Source: Coneutiohabitans sp964457925 (GTDB lineage: Bacteria; Zhuqueibacterota; Zhuqueibacteria; Zhuqueibacterales; Zhuqueibacteraceae). Taken from it: 64,000 nucleotides of DNA. Under the pieces are notes generated by a model, which was given only the letters and a program-made list of their open reading frames with translations, ran no database searches and had not been told where the DNA came from. Of this stretch, positions 1 to 9,476 are shown piece after piece (position 1 is the stretch's first letter; every line of letters starts with the position of its first letter). The stretch covers positions 62,001 through 126,000 of the forward strand of contig CAYWGH010000002.1 in the NCBI GenBank assembly GCA_964457925.1. Reading direction: 5' to 3'. Both the position numbers and the translations under genes were made by a program.

Positions 1-2346
1 ATAATTTACCAGCGTGACTTTCTCAACGTCAGCCGGGTTGCTGCGGTTCGTTTTCGCCAGCACCACCCGCGTGTCGAATTCGCTATTCCCGTCTTTAAAT
101 TTTGTGGCAATGTCGCCTTCGAGCGCGGTGCGCAAGGCCACGCCGATTTCTCCCAGCGTCAAGCCGAGTTGCGCCGCGCGGTCGCGATCAACTGAAACCT
201 GGATCTCCGGCTGGCCTTCTTCCCATGAACTCTTCACGTCGCGCGTGCCCTTCACATTCGCCGTAATGTGCACGACTTGCTCCGCAACCTTCGCCAGCGT
301 TTCAAGATCCGGGCCTTTGACTTCGATTTGCAATGGCGCTTCTTGCGCTGCGCCAAACATGCTGATCGGGCTCATGCGCACTTGCAGGCCAGGAATTTTA
401 GCCGTCTGCTGCGCGATAATATTCATGACTTCCGCCGTGCTGCGTTCGCGCTTACGCTTTTCCTTGAGCGTCACGGCAATTTGCGCCACGTTCGGCCGTT
501 TCGCGCTGGTCCATTCATTTTGGGATTTGCCCACAGTGGCAAGATAACGTGTCACCTCCGGCAAACTTGCGAGAATGCTTTCAACGCGTTGCGTGGCATT
601 GTCCGTGAGATTCAGCGCCGTGCCGATCGGCATTTCAAGATTAATGGCAAACTCGCCTCGATCAGCCTCGCTCATAAACTCGCTGCCGACCAAACCCAGC
701 GGCACCAGCGCCAGGCTCGCGATCAGCAAACCAAAACTCGTCGCAACAATCGTTTTGCGATGATCAAGACTCCAGGCCAACAAATGACGATAGCGCTCAT
801 TCAATTTATCCTGCCAGGCCTCAAACTTGTCGATCATGTGATGCAGCCAGCGCCAGCGGAACGTTGTGCGGCCGGCGCGCGACCATTTTGAGGCCAGCAT
901 CGGTGTGAGTGTAAAAGATACAAAGAGAGAGAGTAGAGTGCTCACCACGATGGTCAAACCGAACTCCTTGAAGATCTTTCCGACGATGCCGCCGATCAAC
1001 GCAATCGGCAGAAATACCACGACATCGACCAGCGTGATCGCCAGAGCGGCAAAGCCGATTTCGTTGCGACCCTTGAGCGCGGCAACTTTGGGCTCTTCAC
1101 CGTGTTCAAGGTGGCGATGAATATTCTCCAGCACGACGATGGAATCGTCAACCAGAATGCCGATCACCAGCGCCAGCGCCATCAACGACACGAGGTTGAT
1201 GGTGAAGCCGAAGACCTGCATCATGATGAACGTCGTCACCAAACTCGTAGGAATCGAGAGCAACACGATAAACGAGTTGCGGAAGCTGTGCAGGAAGACG
1301 AACAAAACCAGAGCCACCATCAATACCGCCAGGCCGAGATCGCGCTTGACTTCATCCACCGAATGCAAGGTGAATTGCGTGATGTCTTGCGCGACTTCGA
1401 AATGAATATCACCCCGTTGCTCGGCTTCGATCTTTGCCAGTTCTTTACGCACAAGCTGAGCCACTTGCACGGAGTTGGAGCCTGATTGGCGCTGCAAATA
1501 CAAGCCGATTGCTGGTTCGCCGTTCAGGCGGGTGTAGGTGACGTCTTCATTGTAAGTGTCAAGCACGTTGGCAACGTCGCGCAAATAAATCTTGCTGTCG
1601 CCTTGCGCGGCCAGCACAATGCTGTTCATCGCTTCCGGAGATTTAAACTGGCCAGCGACGCGCACAATGTATTGGCTCTCAGGAGAATTGATTTTGCCGG
1701 TGGGGAAGTCAAGGTTCTCGCGTTGCAGCGCCTGGCTCACTTGCAAAATCGAAAGATTGTATGCACGTAAACGCTCGTTGTCAACTTCGATGCGAATTTC
1801 ACGCACCAGGCCGCCGACGATTTCCACGCTCGACACGCCCGGCAGTTGCTCCAGGCGCTGCGCCACATGTTCATCCGCGAATTGATGCAACGCACGCGCG
1901 TCCAAATTCGCGCCGCTCATCGCAATGCGCACAATGGGGAAATCGTTGATGTCGGATTTTGTCACCGTGGGCGTGTAGATTTCCCTGGGCAAATCCGCGC
2001 GCACGCCGTCAACTTTGCGCTGCACTTCATTCGTTGCAACTTCGACATTCGTGGTGAAGGAAAACTCCGCCAGCAAAACGGAAACATTTTCATTCGAAAA
2101 CGACCGAATGTGTTTCAAGCCATTCAAACTGGAGAGCGCCTCTTCGATCGGCTTGGAAACTGCGCTTTCAACTTCTCTCGGTCCGGCGCCGGGATAGATG
2201 GTCACGATTGAAACCATCGGCCAATCCATCTTGGGCAGCAAATCGACGCCCATCTGCGAGTAGGCAAAGATGCCAAGCGCTGCCAGCGCGGTGAAGATCA
2301 TCGTGATAAAGGCCGGCCGTTTAATCGAGACTTCAGTGATCGACAT
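1..2346 (-). CDS. RND multidrug efflux permease, HAE1 type (3' end beyond left edge)
   Basis: Inner-membrane proton/drug antiporter of the AcrB/HAE1 family, the pump of a tripartite efflux system. The frame is open from an ATG at 2346 to base 1, giving 782 residues of a usual 1030 or so. The start 'MSITEVSIKRPAFITMIF' is typical of the family, with TM1 immediately after it. The TM4 motif GILVDDSIVVLENI carries the paired Asp of the proton relay. An AAGG sequence precedes the ATG. It is the last of a co-directional set with the fusion protein, outer-membrane channel and PadR genes. The substrate cannot be read from sequence. The C-terminal 250 or so residues are outside the window. Confidence 0.93.
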   Translation of the reverse strand, partial: MSITEVSIKRPAFITMIFTALAALGIFAYSQMGVDLLPKMDWPMVSIVTIYPGAGPREVESAVSKPIEEALSSLNGLKHIRSFSNENVSVLLAEFSFTTNVEVATNEVQRKVDGVRADLPREIYTPTVTKSDINDFPIVRIAMSGANLDARALHQFADEHVAQRLEQLPGVSSVEIVGGLVREIRIEVDNERLRAYNLSILQVSQALQRENLDFPTGKINSPESQYIVRVAGQFKSPEAMNSIVLAAQGDSKIYLRDVANVLDTYNEDVTYTRLNGEPAIGLYLQRQSGSNSVQVAQLVRKELAKIEAEQRGDIHFEVAQDITQFTLHSVDEVKRDLGLAVLMVALVLFVFLHSFRNSFIVLLSIPTSLVTTFIMMQVFGFTINLVSLMALALVIGILVDDSIVVLENIHRHLEHGEEPKVAALKGRNEIGFAALAITLVDVVVFLPIALIGGIVGKIFKEFGLTIVVSTLLSLFVSFTLTPMLASKWSRAGRTTFRWRWLHHMIDKFEAWQDKLNERYRHLLAWSLDHRKTIVATSFGLLIASLALVPLGLVGSEFMSEADRGEFAINLEMPIGTALNLTDNATQRVESILASLPEVTRYLATVGKSQNEWTSAKRPNVAQIAVTLKEKRKRERSTAEVMNIIAQQTAKIPGLQVRMSPISMFGAAQEAPLQIEVKGPDLETLAKVAEQVVHITANVKGTRDVKSSWEEGQPEIQVSVDRDRAAQLGLTLGEIGVALRTALEGDIATKFKDGNSEFDTRVVLAKTNRSNPADVEKVTLVNY

Positions 2347-2410
2347 AAATTTGCCTTAAAATCAAAATTTCAGGAAGCCATTCTCATGTAGTGAAAACAT
2401 AACAATTGCC

Positions 2411-2552
2411 AGTACATTGTTACCCTAAAATATATATCCCCCTCTGAATGTCATTCTGAAAGAATCCTGTGAAAATTCGCTCTTGACCGCATATTTCACA
2501 AAAGTTCACCTGAATCACCAGGGTATTCGTCATAAAATAAGGTAACAGTGCC
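2411..2552. repeat. Palindromic intergenic element, family 2, copy i
   Basis: Imperfect terminal inverted repeats AGTACATTGTTACC (2411-2424) and GGTAACAGTGCC (2541-2552) bound a segment containing GTCATTCTGAAAGAATCC. It lies between the fusion-protein and RND pump genes. Related copies end near 6180 and span 63461-63609. Confidence 0.5.
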
Positions 2553-2562
2553 GGGCGAATAA

Positions 2563-3648
2563 CTAATTCTCTACAACAACTCTTGAGCCATCTGAAAGCC
2601 TCTGGTGCCCGGAAACCACCAGCTTCGCGCCGGCTGCGAGGCCGCTGACAATTTGCGTTTGACCGCCCTGTTGCAGGCCGGCCTGTACGGCAATCCGTTT
2701 TGCAACGCCGCTTTCTTCGACAAACACATAGCTGCCAGACGCGTCCGTCAACACGGCCGAACTCGGAACGACCAATGCCGCTTCCGCCTTTGCCACTTGC
2801 ACGAAGGCGCGGCCAAACATGCCGCTTTTCAAGGATTCCTGCGCATCATTCGGCACGAGAATCTCGACCGGATACGTGCGTTCGCTGTTGGCTTTCTGCG
2901 CCACGGAAATGACCCTGCCGGTGAATTTCTGCCGCGGCAGAGCATCCGCGATCACCTCCGCCGGCTGACCGCTGCGCAGCAAGGCAATCTCACTCTCCGT
3001 CACGCTTGTCCTCAATTTCATCTGGCGGCCATCAACAATGACGCCGATTTTATCGCCCGGCATCACCATCGCCGCTTGATTAACATAGCGATCGGCCAAG
3101 CGGCCGGCCAGCGGCGCTTTGATGAACGAATCATCAAACTGGCGCTGCGCCAATTTCAAGGCCGCTTCTGCGCTTTTGAGTTGCGCTTCAGCGGCGCGCT
3201 CGGCCAGGCGCGCGCTTTCGATTACGCTTTGCGTCGTAATTTGCTGCTTGAACAACTCTTCGTAGCGCTCCAAATCTTTTTTGGCTTTGTCGTGATTCGT
3301 TTGCGCGGTGAGCAATTGCGCTTTCGCCTGTTCCACGGCCACCCGCTTTAAATCATTTTCGATTTGCACGATGGTTTGACCTTGCTTCAACCAGTCGCCT
3401 ACTTGCGCGCGCACGGCAACCACCGCGCCGTTGGTTTCGGAAATAACCATGGCCTCGTTTTCTCCGGCCAGCGTGCCCGAAACGCTCAACGTTTGCACGA
3501 GTTCTGCCGGCGCCAGAACTTGAACTCTGACTGCCAGCGGCAATGCCGCAGCCGGCTTATCGGATTTGTCATTCGACCAGCGGCTCCACGCCGCGAAGCT
3601 CATTAGCGCTGTGGCAAACAGCAGCCCGACGACTATCTTCGATTTCAT
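2563..3648 (-). CDS. Efflux RND transporter periplasmic adaptor (membrane fusion protein)
   Basis: HlyD/AcrA-type adaptor bridging the RND pump and the outer-membrane channel. The N-terminal MKSKIVVGLLFATALM is a signal anchor. A biotinyl-lipoyl-like half (GAVVAVRAQVGDWLKQGQ) is followed by an alpha-helical hairpin rich in A, E, Q and K (about residues 100-175). The second lipoyl half (APLAGRLADRYV) and a beta-barrel/membrane-proximal domain complete it. About 361 residues, normal for the family. I chose ATG 3648 over the upstream ATG 3666 because GGCGAGG sits five bases before 3648 and would lie inside the longer reading. Confidence 0.92.
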   Translation of the reverse strand: MKSKIVVGLLFATALMSFAAWSRWSNDKSDKPAAALPLAVRVQVLAPAELVQTLSVSGTLAGENEAMVISETNGAVVAVRAQVGDWLKQGQTIVQIENDLKRVAVEQAKAQLLTAQTNHDKAKKDLERYEELFKQQITTQSVIESARLAERAAEAQLKSAEAALKLAQRQFDDSFIKAPLAGRLADRYVNQAAMVMPGDKIGVIVDGRQMKLRTSVTESEIALLRSGQPAEVIADALPRQKFTGRVISVAQKANSERTYPVEILVPNDAQESLKSGMFGRAFVQVAKAEAALVVPSSAVLTDASGSYVFVEESGVAKRIAVQAGLQQGGQTQIVSGLAAGAKLVVSGHQRLSDGSRVVVEN

Positions 3649-3772
3649 AAAAACCTCGCCATTCAAACGCCTTCGTAAACGAATAACATGTATACGTTAA
3701 AATATATACTTGCCCATCTCCCCGATTCCCCCCTTCACCCGCTCCCTAACTCCCAAGTCCAGCTCTCCTTCT

Positions 3773-5182
3773 TCACCTGCCCAGCACGCCCATCGCCCGC
3801 GCCAACTGGGCTTTGGCCAGGAAGAAATCATAACGCGCGTCAATGCGGCTGGCTTTGGCGGCTTGCGCAGCGACTTCGGCATCGATCACATCAAGACTCG
3901 AAAGCAAGCCGACTTGATAAGAATTATTCACAATGCGCAAATTCTCGTTCGCCTCTTCCACCGCCTTTTCGGCAATCGCCATGCGTTTCTCTGATGCGCC
4001 CAAATTCAACGACGCCTGCTTCACCTGCAACTGCAACACGCGCACAAAGTCATCTTCCATCTTGCGCACTTGCTGCAGCGTCTCGCGTTGCTGCTGCAAT
4101 CCGGCATAATTCTGAAAACTGTTGAACACCGGAAAACTCGCGGCAATACCCAATGACCAGCTTTTGATGCTGTCAAAAGCCCAGGTGTCATTTGCTTCCC
4201 ACGAATAATTGTAAGCTAGACTCACTTTGGGCAAGAAGCCCGAACGCGCCACACCCACCGCCGCTTGCTGCGCCGAGACGTTTGATTTCATCACTTGCAC
4301 ACCGGGATTACGGCGCAAGGCAATCTCGGTTTGTTCCTCCAATGTGCGCGGCGCAGTCCAACCAAAATCTTCCACCGGCTTCAGCGTTGCTTCTTTCTCA
4401 AGATTGAGACCCATTATTTGGTTGAGACTGGCGCGGCTCAGCTCAAGATTATTCTGCGCCACCACCAAATTGTTCTCTGCCGTCGCCAGCGCCACTTCGA
4501 AGCGCAAAACTTCATTGCGCGCGCGCAAGCCGACCTCCAGCATCTTCCTGGAATTTGAAAGATGTTCTTGCGCTGAACGATGCGATTCTTCTGCCAGGGC
4601 CAACAACTCTTGCGCTTTCAGCACTTGAAAGTAGGCGTTGTGCGTCTGGAAAATGACGTCTTGTCGCGTCGCTTCCAAAGTTGCCTGACTGCGCACGTCG
4701 AGTGCCTGCGCCAAGCCCAGTTGCGAAGACAGAATGCCGCCGGTGAAAATTGGTTGCAGCACGGTCACCGAGGGGCCGTAGGAATTACGCCACGCGCCCG
4801 GCCGCACATTGCGTCGCAATTCATCCGGCAGAAACTGGCCATTGGCCGGATCATTCACAAAATTGTAAAAGGCATTGGCGCGATCGAGCGTGCCCTGGTC
4901 CAGGCGTGTGTATTGCAGGTTGAAGTTGACTTGCGGCAGATAATCGAGATAGGCTTTCTTCACGCCCCATTGCGAAGCGCGCACACCCTTCGAGGCCGCT
5001 TGCAGCGACAGGTTGTTTTCCAGCGCGGTTTTCACGGCCTCGTCCAGCGTGAGAAACGCGCCGTTGGGTTTGGGCGAGGCCGTCGTGTTCATCGCCAAAA
5101 CCGGATCAGCCTCCTGCGCGACTGCCGTTGCAACCGCTGCAGCAAACATCGACAACAGAAAAATGCGCTTCAAAGCGGACAT
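3773..5182 (-). CDS. TolC-family outer-membrane efflux protein
   Basis: Outer-membrane channel component of the tripartite pump. After a signal peptide (MSALKRIFLLSMFAAAVATAVA) come two OEP repeats with long coiled-coil helices, including LTLDEAVKTALENNLSLQ near the start of the mature protein and a matching second half with DVIDAEVAAQAAKASRIDA near the C-terminus. About 469 residues, usual for the family. The start at 5182 is set by GGAGG eight bases upstream; a longer frame to 5227 has no ribosome site. About 125 bases separate it from the adaptor gene, consistent with one transcript. Confidence 0.92.
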   Translation of the reverse strand: MSALKRIFLLSMFAAAVATAVAQEADPVLAMNTTASPKPNGAFLTLDEAVKTALENNLSLQAASKGVRASQWGVKKAYLDYLPQVNFNLQYTRLDQGTLDRANAFYNFVNDPANGQFLPDELRRNVRPGAWRNSYGPSVTVLQPIFTGGILSSQLGLAQALDVRSQATLEATRQDVIFQTHNAYFQVLKAQELLALAEESHRSAQEHLSNSRKMLEVGLRARNEVLRFEVALATAENNLVVAQNNLELSRASLNQIMGLNLEKEATLKPVEDFGWTAPRTLEEQTEIALRRNPGVQVMKSNVSAQQAAVGVARSGFLPKVSLAYNYSWEANDTWAFDSIKSWSLGIAASFPVFNSFQNYAGLQQQRETLQQVRKMEDDFVRVLQLQVKQASLNLGASEKRMAIAEKAVEEANENLRIVNNSYQVGLLSSLDVIDAEVAAQAAKASRIDARYDFFLAKAQLARAMGVLGR

Positions 5183-5296
5183 AAATTTTCCTCCGTTAAC
5201 TTTTATGGCTATCATGATTGTTTGCAATTTTAATGCTGATGTATCTTACGGCCAAAAACCTGTTGAACGCGCCTGGGCTTATTCGTGTTGCCCGCC

Positions 5297-5917
5297 TCAT
5301 GCCGCTTTCGTCGCCAGAGCGCGTGTCGAGGCCTCGTGTACTCTTTGATGTTTCAGCCTCAACTCGGGTGGCCAAACAAGCCCCCAGTGCGGCTCCGCCT
5401 GCACTTGCGCGGTAAGCTGATCAAGCCACTCCAATTCCAATTTCATGTGTTTATGCGCGTTTTCGATCAGCAAAAACCAATTGAAGGGAATCTGCTCTTT
5501 CAGCTTGATCAAATGATCATGCAAATCGCGATCACATTGCGTCAGCTTTTCGCGGCGATGTTGCAGCGCAGCCAGCACACGTTCGCGCGGCGCGCCTTGA
5601 ATGAAGGCCACACCCAGGCCGAAGGGCCATTCCGGCCGGTCGTCTTCGCGCAGAAAATATTCAACCATCTCGCTCAACTGCTCGCGGCCTTTCTCGGTGA
5701 TCGAATAAACCGTGCGCTCCGGCGTGTTGCCGACTTTTTCTTTTTCGGATTTGATCAACCCGCCTTCTTCTAGTCGCGTGAGCGTGGTATAAATCGACGC
5801 GAGCTTGATCTTTGCCCAATAATCCATCTCCCGCCGCGTAATCTCCTGATGAATTTGATACCCGTGCATGGGAGATTCCGATAACAACCCGAGAATGGCA
5901 ATTTCATTTTTTGACAT
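5297..5917 (-). CDS. PadR-family transcriptional regulator
   Basis: Winged-helix repressor of the PadR family. The N-terminal 85 residues hold the family signature: 'ILGLLSESPMHGYQIHQEI', then IYTTLTRLEEGGLI as recognition helix and wing. A long C-terminal helical dimerisation domain makes it a 206-residue class-2 PadR protein. AGGAG precedes the ATG. It heads the co-directional efflux genes, and PadR proteins commonly repress neighbouring pumps, so autoregulation of this pump is the natural inference. The effector is unknown. Confidence 0.93.
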   Translation of the reverse strand: MSKNEIAILGLLSESPMHGYQIHQEITRREMDYWAKIKLASIYTTLTRLEEGGLIKSEKEKVGNTPERTVYSITEKGREQLSEMVEYFLREDDRPEWPFGLGVAFIQGAPRERVLAALQHRREKLTQCDRDLHDHLIKLKEQIPFNWFLLIENAHKHMKLELEWLDQLTAQVQAEPHWGLVWPPELRLKHQRVHEASTRALATKAA

Positions 5918-5950
5918 CAGGACTCCTGGTTAAAAATTGTTTGAGCTTTT

Positions 5951-5971
5951 ACTATTACAGCATAGAATAGT
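5951..5971. promoter_or_regulatory. Candidate PadR operator upstream of padR-like gene
   Basis: The inverted repeat ACTATT-N9-AATAGT lies 34 bases before the PadR start codon in an AT-rich stretch where the promoter of this gene would be expected. PadR proteins often bind such dyads next to their own gene. The arms are short, so this is suggestive only. Confidence 0.35.
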
Positions 5972-6068
5972 TTCGTTAAGAGTAAATTAAATTTAATAAC
6001 ACTTTTGTTCACTTTGATAATGATAAAAGCCATGCATTTGTTTGAAATTATGATAATTGAACCGGCAT

Positions 6069-6181
6069 GTCATCCAGGAGGGAACTTGTGAAGTCGCAGG
6101 CATTATGCCGAGTACCTCACAAGATCCCGTCTGGATGACATTTCGAAAGGCATTCCTACAAATTAAGTTAACAGTGTACTA
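6069..6181. repeat. Palindromic intergenic element, family 2, copy ii
   Basis: Arms of about 25 bases, starting GTCATCCAGGAGGGAACTTG and ending with its near complement TCCCGTCTGGATGAC, enclose a short loop. The element then runs to TTAACAGTGTACT at 6168-6180. The end sequence and the GGAGGGAACTTG core recur in the copy at 63461-63609. The rest of the 5918-6377 gap is AT-rich with no gene visible. Confidence 0.55.
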
Positions 6182-6377
6182 GTCTCTGCTAAAGGCGGGA
6201 GGACATCTCAAAACGGAAGGAAAATCGGATCATACTGTAACCAAACCGCCCAGGAGCTGTGGCTGACAATAAATCAGTTCCCGGGCGGCGGTTTAACAGC
6301 CAAGTTTGGGAGGAAGGTGAAGTCTCATACTTTGGATTGCTCTCATGCGATCAGGAAAGGAAGCATCCAAAGCCAAT

Positions 6378-6926
6378 TTACTTCACCAACGTGAGTCGCC
6401 GCGTCTGCAAAAACTCCCCGGCCTGCCAGCGATAGAAATACACCCCGCTGGAAAACGGTCTGGCATCCAAAACAACTTCATGCCTGCCCGCTGGCAGCCT
6501 GCCTTCCACCAGCGTCGCGACTTCTCTGCCGGAAGCATCGAAGATCTTCAGCGTGACTTCCGACAGCTTGGGCAGCGCAAAGGCAATCGTTGTGCTGGGG
6601 TTGAAGGGATTGGGATAGTTTTGCTCCAACTCGTAGGCGGTTGGCAATTGGCTTTCTTCCTGCGTTTTCTCTTCAACCGCGGTTCCGGTCTCGCAAATAA
6701 GCGGATGCACCAGAAAACCGCTGATAATCTGGGAGTTCGTGTTTTGCGCCGATCCGACAAACGATTGGCCGAGGGCAGAGCAGATTTGCGTGCCAGCCGA
6801 GCTTGCTGCGCCAAAGCCTGAGTTGAATGAGGGCCATTCGACTTGGTTGGTTTGAGAATAAGCTTTACTATTCAAAATCAATGCGGCAAACAATAACGTG
6901 AAGACAACAGATGATTTCGCTTTCAT
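6378..6926 (-). CDS. Small secreted protein with T9SS type A sorting domain
   Basis: Short exported protein of about 182 residues. The signal peptide MKAKSSVVFTLLFAALIL is followed by a roughly 80-residue segment of unknown function (GQSFVGSAQNTNSQIISGF). The C-terminal sorting domain of about 85 residues contains EQNYPNPFNPSTTI, the GREVATLVEG strand and a C-terminal TRRLTLVK. Such domains direct proteins to the type IX secretion system and outer surface. ATG 6926 has AAGGAG correctly spaced. It starts about 90 bases after the subtilisin-like gene ends and may be cotranscribed with it. Confidence 0.85.
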   Translation of the reverse strand: MKAKSSVVFTLLFAALILNSKAYSQTNQVEWPSFNSGFGAASSAGTQICSALGQSFVGSAQNTNSQIISGFLVHPLICETGTAVEEKTQEESQLPTAYELEQNYPNPFNPSTTIAFALPKLSEVTLKIFDASGREVATLVEGRLPAGRHEVVLDARPFSSGVYFYRWQAGEFLQTRRLTLVK

Positions 6927-7016
6927 GATAATCTCCTTAAGCGAAGTAAGCTTGAAGAACAAGTACCAAGTTGCAATAACTGACCTTATTAAAGTTAATT
7001 GCATAACTGTAGCTTC

Positions 7017-8597
7017 TCACTGGCCAATTATTGCACTGTCTCCCACGGATATGATAGTGCAAGCCTTCTCGATTACAAAAGGCTTGTCACTCGTTATATC
7101 CTCCCTGAAAGAACTTTTTCCCACGAGGCCAATTCTCCCACCTTTCTCAATTCCGTCAAGGGCATCTTTAACAGTTCTGTATGGGAAAAACAAAGTGCCA
7201 AGCCGGGGCACGAACGGGATACTGAAGGTGTTATCAGCATAAACGTCTGCTATTCCATCAACCGCACGATCTACCCGCACTACTCCCCAACCGAAGTCTT
7301 CATCTTTTCCTGTTGGGCCAATATCTTCTGCTGTGAGTTGCAAGAGTCGAGTAATTGAACGAATATCAACTCTCGCCATTCTCGGATTTACAGCCAGTAT
7401 TGCCGCGGCCGACCCAGCGACATGGGGCGAGGCCATCGAGGTCCCCTGTAGTGACATTACTTGATTTCCAGGCCGAGTTGACAAAATATCCACACCAGGA
7501 GCAGCAAGATCGACATACGGGCCAAAATTGGAAAAATCGGCGCGCGTACTATCCTGATTTAGCGCGGAAACGCCAATAACTCCAGTATAGCCTACGGGAA
7601 GGGGCGCACGCCCCTGTTCATCGGTATTGCAACCTTCATTACTAGCGGCTGCAACGAAAACAATATTGGGCAACGCATTGGTTATCGCTTCTTGTTCGGC
7701 TTGCGATGGTGCAGGGTAAAGACATTTGTCACAGTCGTCTCCATTATCAACATCATCGTCACCGCACCACTTCCAACTCATGTTGATCACTTGCACTTGA
7801 TTTTGAACAGCCCACACAATTAGTTGTGCAAACTCATCATTGGTATTAGGAAAACGTAAAGAAACCAGTTCCACATTCGCTACTCCGACGACATTTATGC
7901 CATTATTGCCCGAGGCCGCAATCGTTCCAGCAACATGGGTAGCGTGATTAAAGCGCCGTTGAATAATCTGCCCATCGTCATCAAGACACTGACGTCCATT
8001 TTGGACTTGGGAATTCTGCATCTGTAAATCAATATGATTATTATCATACTGGCACTCACAGACAGCTACTCTGACGGCTGTTCGTGCTGCAGGCTGACGT
8101 TCCCAAGCGCGAGGTGCACCAATCCGTTGCATTCCCCAAAGTTGATCCCGATCTGGATCGTTGGGTGTAGCTGTTCCCCATGTTGTCTTTGGCTTTCTAA
8201 GGCGCACGGGCTCAAAATACTCGACATCCGGATCAGCGGCAAGCGCACGCAACACGTTGTCACGTTGCTCCGGATCGAATTCCCCGATGAAAGTATTAGG
8301 TAGTATCGATTTAAAAACCGCGTTTGGTTTTTGAATCTTCAATTCATCTTCAACAATTTTTTCCAACAATGTCAAGGTAAGAGCCGAACCGGCGACCACA
8401 GAAACAGGAGATGGCGCTTTAAGCGCCTCTGCTTTTGAAGGCCGGTATTTTACAATAAGCTTACCAGAAACCACATCCCAGCTATCCCAATCAACTGATT
8501 GTTGAGCAAAAATACTTCTAGAAGAAAGCAATGTAAAAAGCCACCCAAACAATTGAAACATCGCAAATAATGATAGAAGCGTCTTTCTTGTTTTCAT
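7017..8597 (-). CDS. Secreted S8 (subtilisin-like) peptidase with substituted catalytic Asp
   Basis: Subtilase-fold protein of 526 residues with a signal peptide (cut near SIFAQQ) and a propeptide-like region. The Ser motif GTSMASPHVAGSAA, the His motif NHATHVAGT (normally HGTHVAGT) and the oxyanion Asn in VAAASNEG are all present. At the Asp motif the sequence is VAVCECQYDNNHIDL, where the family has VAVIDTG: the catalytic Asp is replaced by Glu at about residue 181 (codon GAG). After the peptidase domain comes a short stretch resembling the start of a parallel beta-helix (GGRIGLVGKSSFREDI) and then the stop. No sorting domain is attached, but a T9SS-tagged gene follows. ATG 8597 is preferred to 8612 because GGAGG lies between them. 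Activity is uncertain. Confidence 0.88.
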   Translation of the reverse strand: MKTRKTLLSLFAMFQLFGWLFTLLSSRSIFAQQSVDWDSWDVVSGKLIVKYRPSKAEALKAPSPVSVVAGSALTLTLLEKIVEDELKIQKPNAVFKSILPNTFIGEFDPEQRDNVLRALAADPDVEYFEPVRLRKPKTTWGTATPNDPDRDQLWGMQRIGAPRAWERQPAARTAVRVAVCECQYDNNHIDLQMQNSQVQNGRQCLDDDGQIIQRRFNHATHVAGTIAASGNNGINVVGVANVELVSLRFPNTNDEFAQLIVWAVQNQVQVINMSWKWCGDDDVDNGDDCDKCLYPAPSQAEQEAITNALPNIVFVAAASNEGCNTDEQGRAPLPVGYTGVIGVSALNQDSTRADFSNFGPYVDLAAPGVDILSTRPGNQVMSLQGTSMASPHVAGSAAAILAVNPRMARVDIRSITRLLQLTAEDIGPTGKDEDFGWGVVRVDRAVDGIADVYADNTFSIPFVPRLGTLFFPYRTVKDALDGIEKGGRIGLVGKSSFREDITSDKPFVIEKACTIISVGDSAIIGQ

Positions 8598-8615
8598 GTC
8601 ACAATCCTCCAATGG

Positions 8616-8879
8616 TTATTGTAAATTCACCAACACCAGCACCAACCCTTCCCCGCTTTCCAGCTTCGACATTGCCTTCCCGATTACCGCGCCCGGCCAC
8701 AGCTCACGATCCGTCGCCTTCATCGCGTGCCCCGGCACTTCCGACGTCGTCAGCAAATCCCCCGGATTGATCGGGCCGTTGGAGGCGGTGGCTATAGCAT
8801 GGACCGTCGCACTTTCTTCACACTTGACTTCGCATGGCGCAATTCGTATTTTGCGACAACTTATTCTGTGTTTTGCCAT
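8616..8879 (-). pseudogene. 3' remnant of a tail-fibre-like repeat protein gene
   Basis: The last 62 or so codons (from about 8815 down to 8616) encode PINPGDLLTTSEVPGHAMKA and end in EGLVLVLVNLQ. They match the C-terminus of the intact gene at 9477-11090 at roughly 80 percent of bases. Upstream of that the homology stops abruptly and the frame runs into the start of a divergent gene. This is a truncated paralogue, not a functional gene. It is the mirror flank of the DUF6883/DUF4926 pair. Confidence 0.7.
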
Positions 8880-9213
8880 GAAATTACCCGAAGAAACCGT
8901 CTTTGCGCCGGAAAAGTTCTTGCGTTATCTCTTGGTACCACGACCCGCCGACGACAAGTCCAGATTTCTTGCAGCAGCCGGCTACACTCTGAATAACTGG
9001 CAGGCCTTGGAGCAAGATCTCCGCGAGCAAATCCTGGTTCTCGAAGCGACGGAAGTCGAGCAGACCAAACACGGTAAGGTCTATGAGATTCGCGGCAATC
9101 TGCGCGGCCCAAATGGCAAAGGTTTATCCGTAACTACGATTTGGATGACAGAGCGCGTTACCGGCAAAACCAAATTCATAACATTATATCCTGCGAAAGA
9201 AACAAAACCATGA
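8878..9213 (+). CDS. DUF6883-like protein, first gene of a two-gene module
   Basis: Protein of 111 residues beginning MKLPEETVFAPEKFLRYLL and ending in SVTTIWMTERVTGKTKFIT-type strands. The pattern (an N-terminal PxxKlxxYLL, a middle 'AAGYTLNNWQALEQDL', a C-terminal basic/TIW strand pair) is what I associate with DUF6883. Function is unknown; such proteins are usually small partners in accessory regions. Its stop overlaps the next start by four bases (ATGA), so the two are translationally coupled. It runs opposite to all neighbours. Confidence 0.65.
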   Translation: MKLPEETVFAPEKFLRYLLVPRPADDKSRFLAAAGYTLNNWQALEQDLREQILVLEATEVEQTKHGKVYEIRGNLRGPNGKGLSVTTIWMTERVTGKTKFITLYPAKETKP

Positions 9214-9461
9214 ACCCCTTCGAGCTTTTTCAACGTGTGGCCTTAGCCCGCGATTTTCCTACAAAACATCTGCGCCGCGGCGACGTTGCTACTATTGTGG
9301 ATTGCCATCCCGCCTTGCCCGGTGAAGAGCCCGGCTATTCGCTGGAGGTTTTTAATGCTATTGGCGAAACCATTGCTGTCATCGTGGTCAACGAGTCTGA
9401 AATACAGCCCTTGCGCGCCGATGAAGTGCTCAGTGCTCGCGCATTTGCCGTTGCCGCTTGA
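9210..9461 (+). CDS. DUF4926-like small protein, second gene of the module
   Basis: Protein of 83 residues: FELFQRVALARDFPTKHLRR, then GDVATIVDCHPALPGEEPGY and a strand ending in IAVIVVNESEIQPLR. The DFPTxxLxxGDVATIV pattern fits DUF4926. Short beta-rich proteins of this kind often accompany DUF6883 genes; which of the two would be effector or inhibitor, if either, is not known. The start ATG at 9210 overlaps the upstream stop. Confidence 0.7.
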   Translation: MNPFELFQRVALARDFPTKHLRRGDVATIVDCHPALPGEEPGYSLEVFNAIGETIAVIVVNESEIQPLRADEVLSARAFAVAA

Positions 9462-9476
9462 TCTGTTTCATCGGCA

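Noticed and set aside
1..2200. Several + strand frames at the left edge
   Set aside because: They lie opposite a clear RND pump reading frame and have no family resemblance; shadows.
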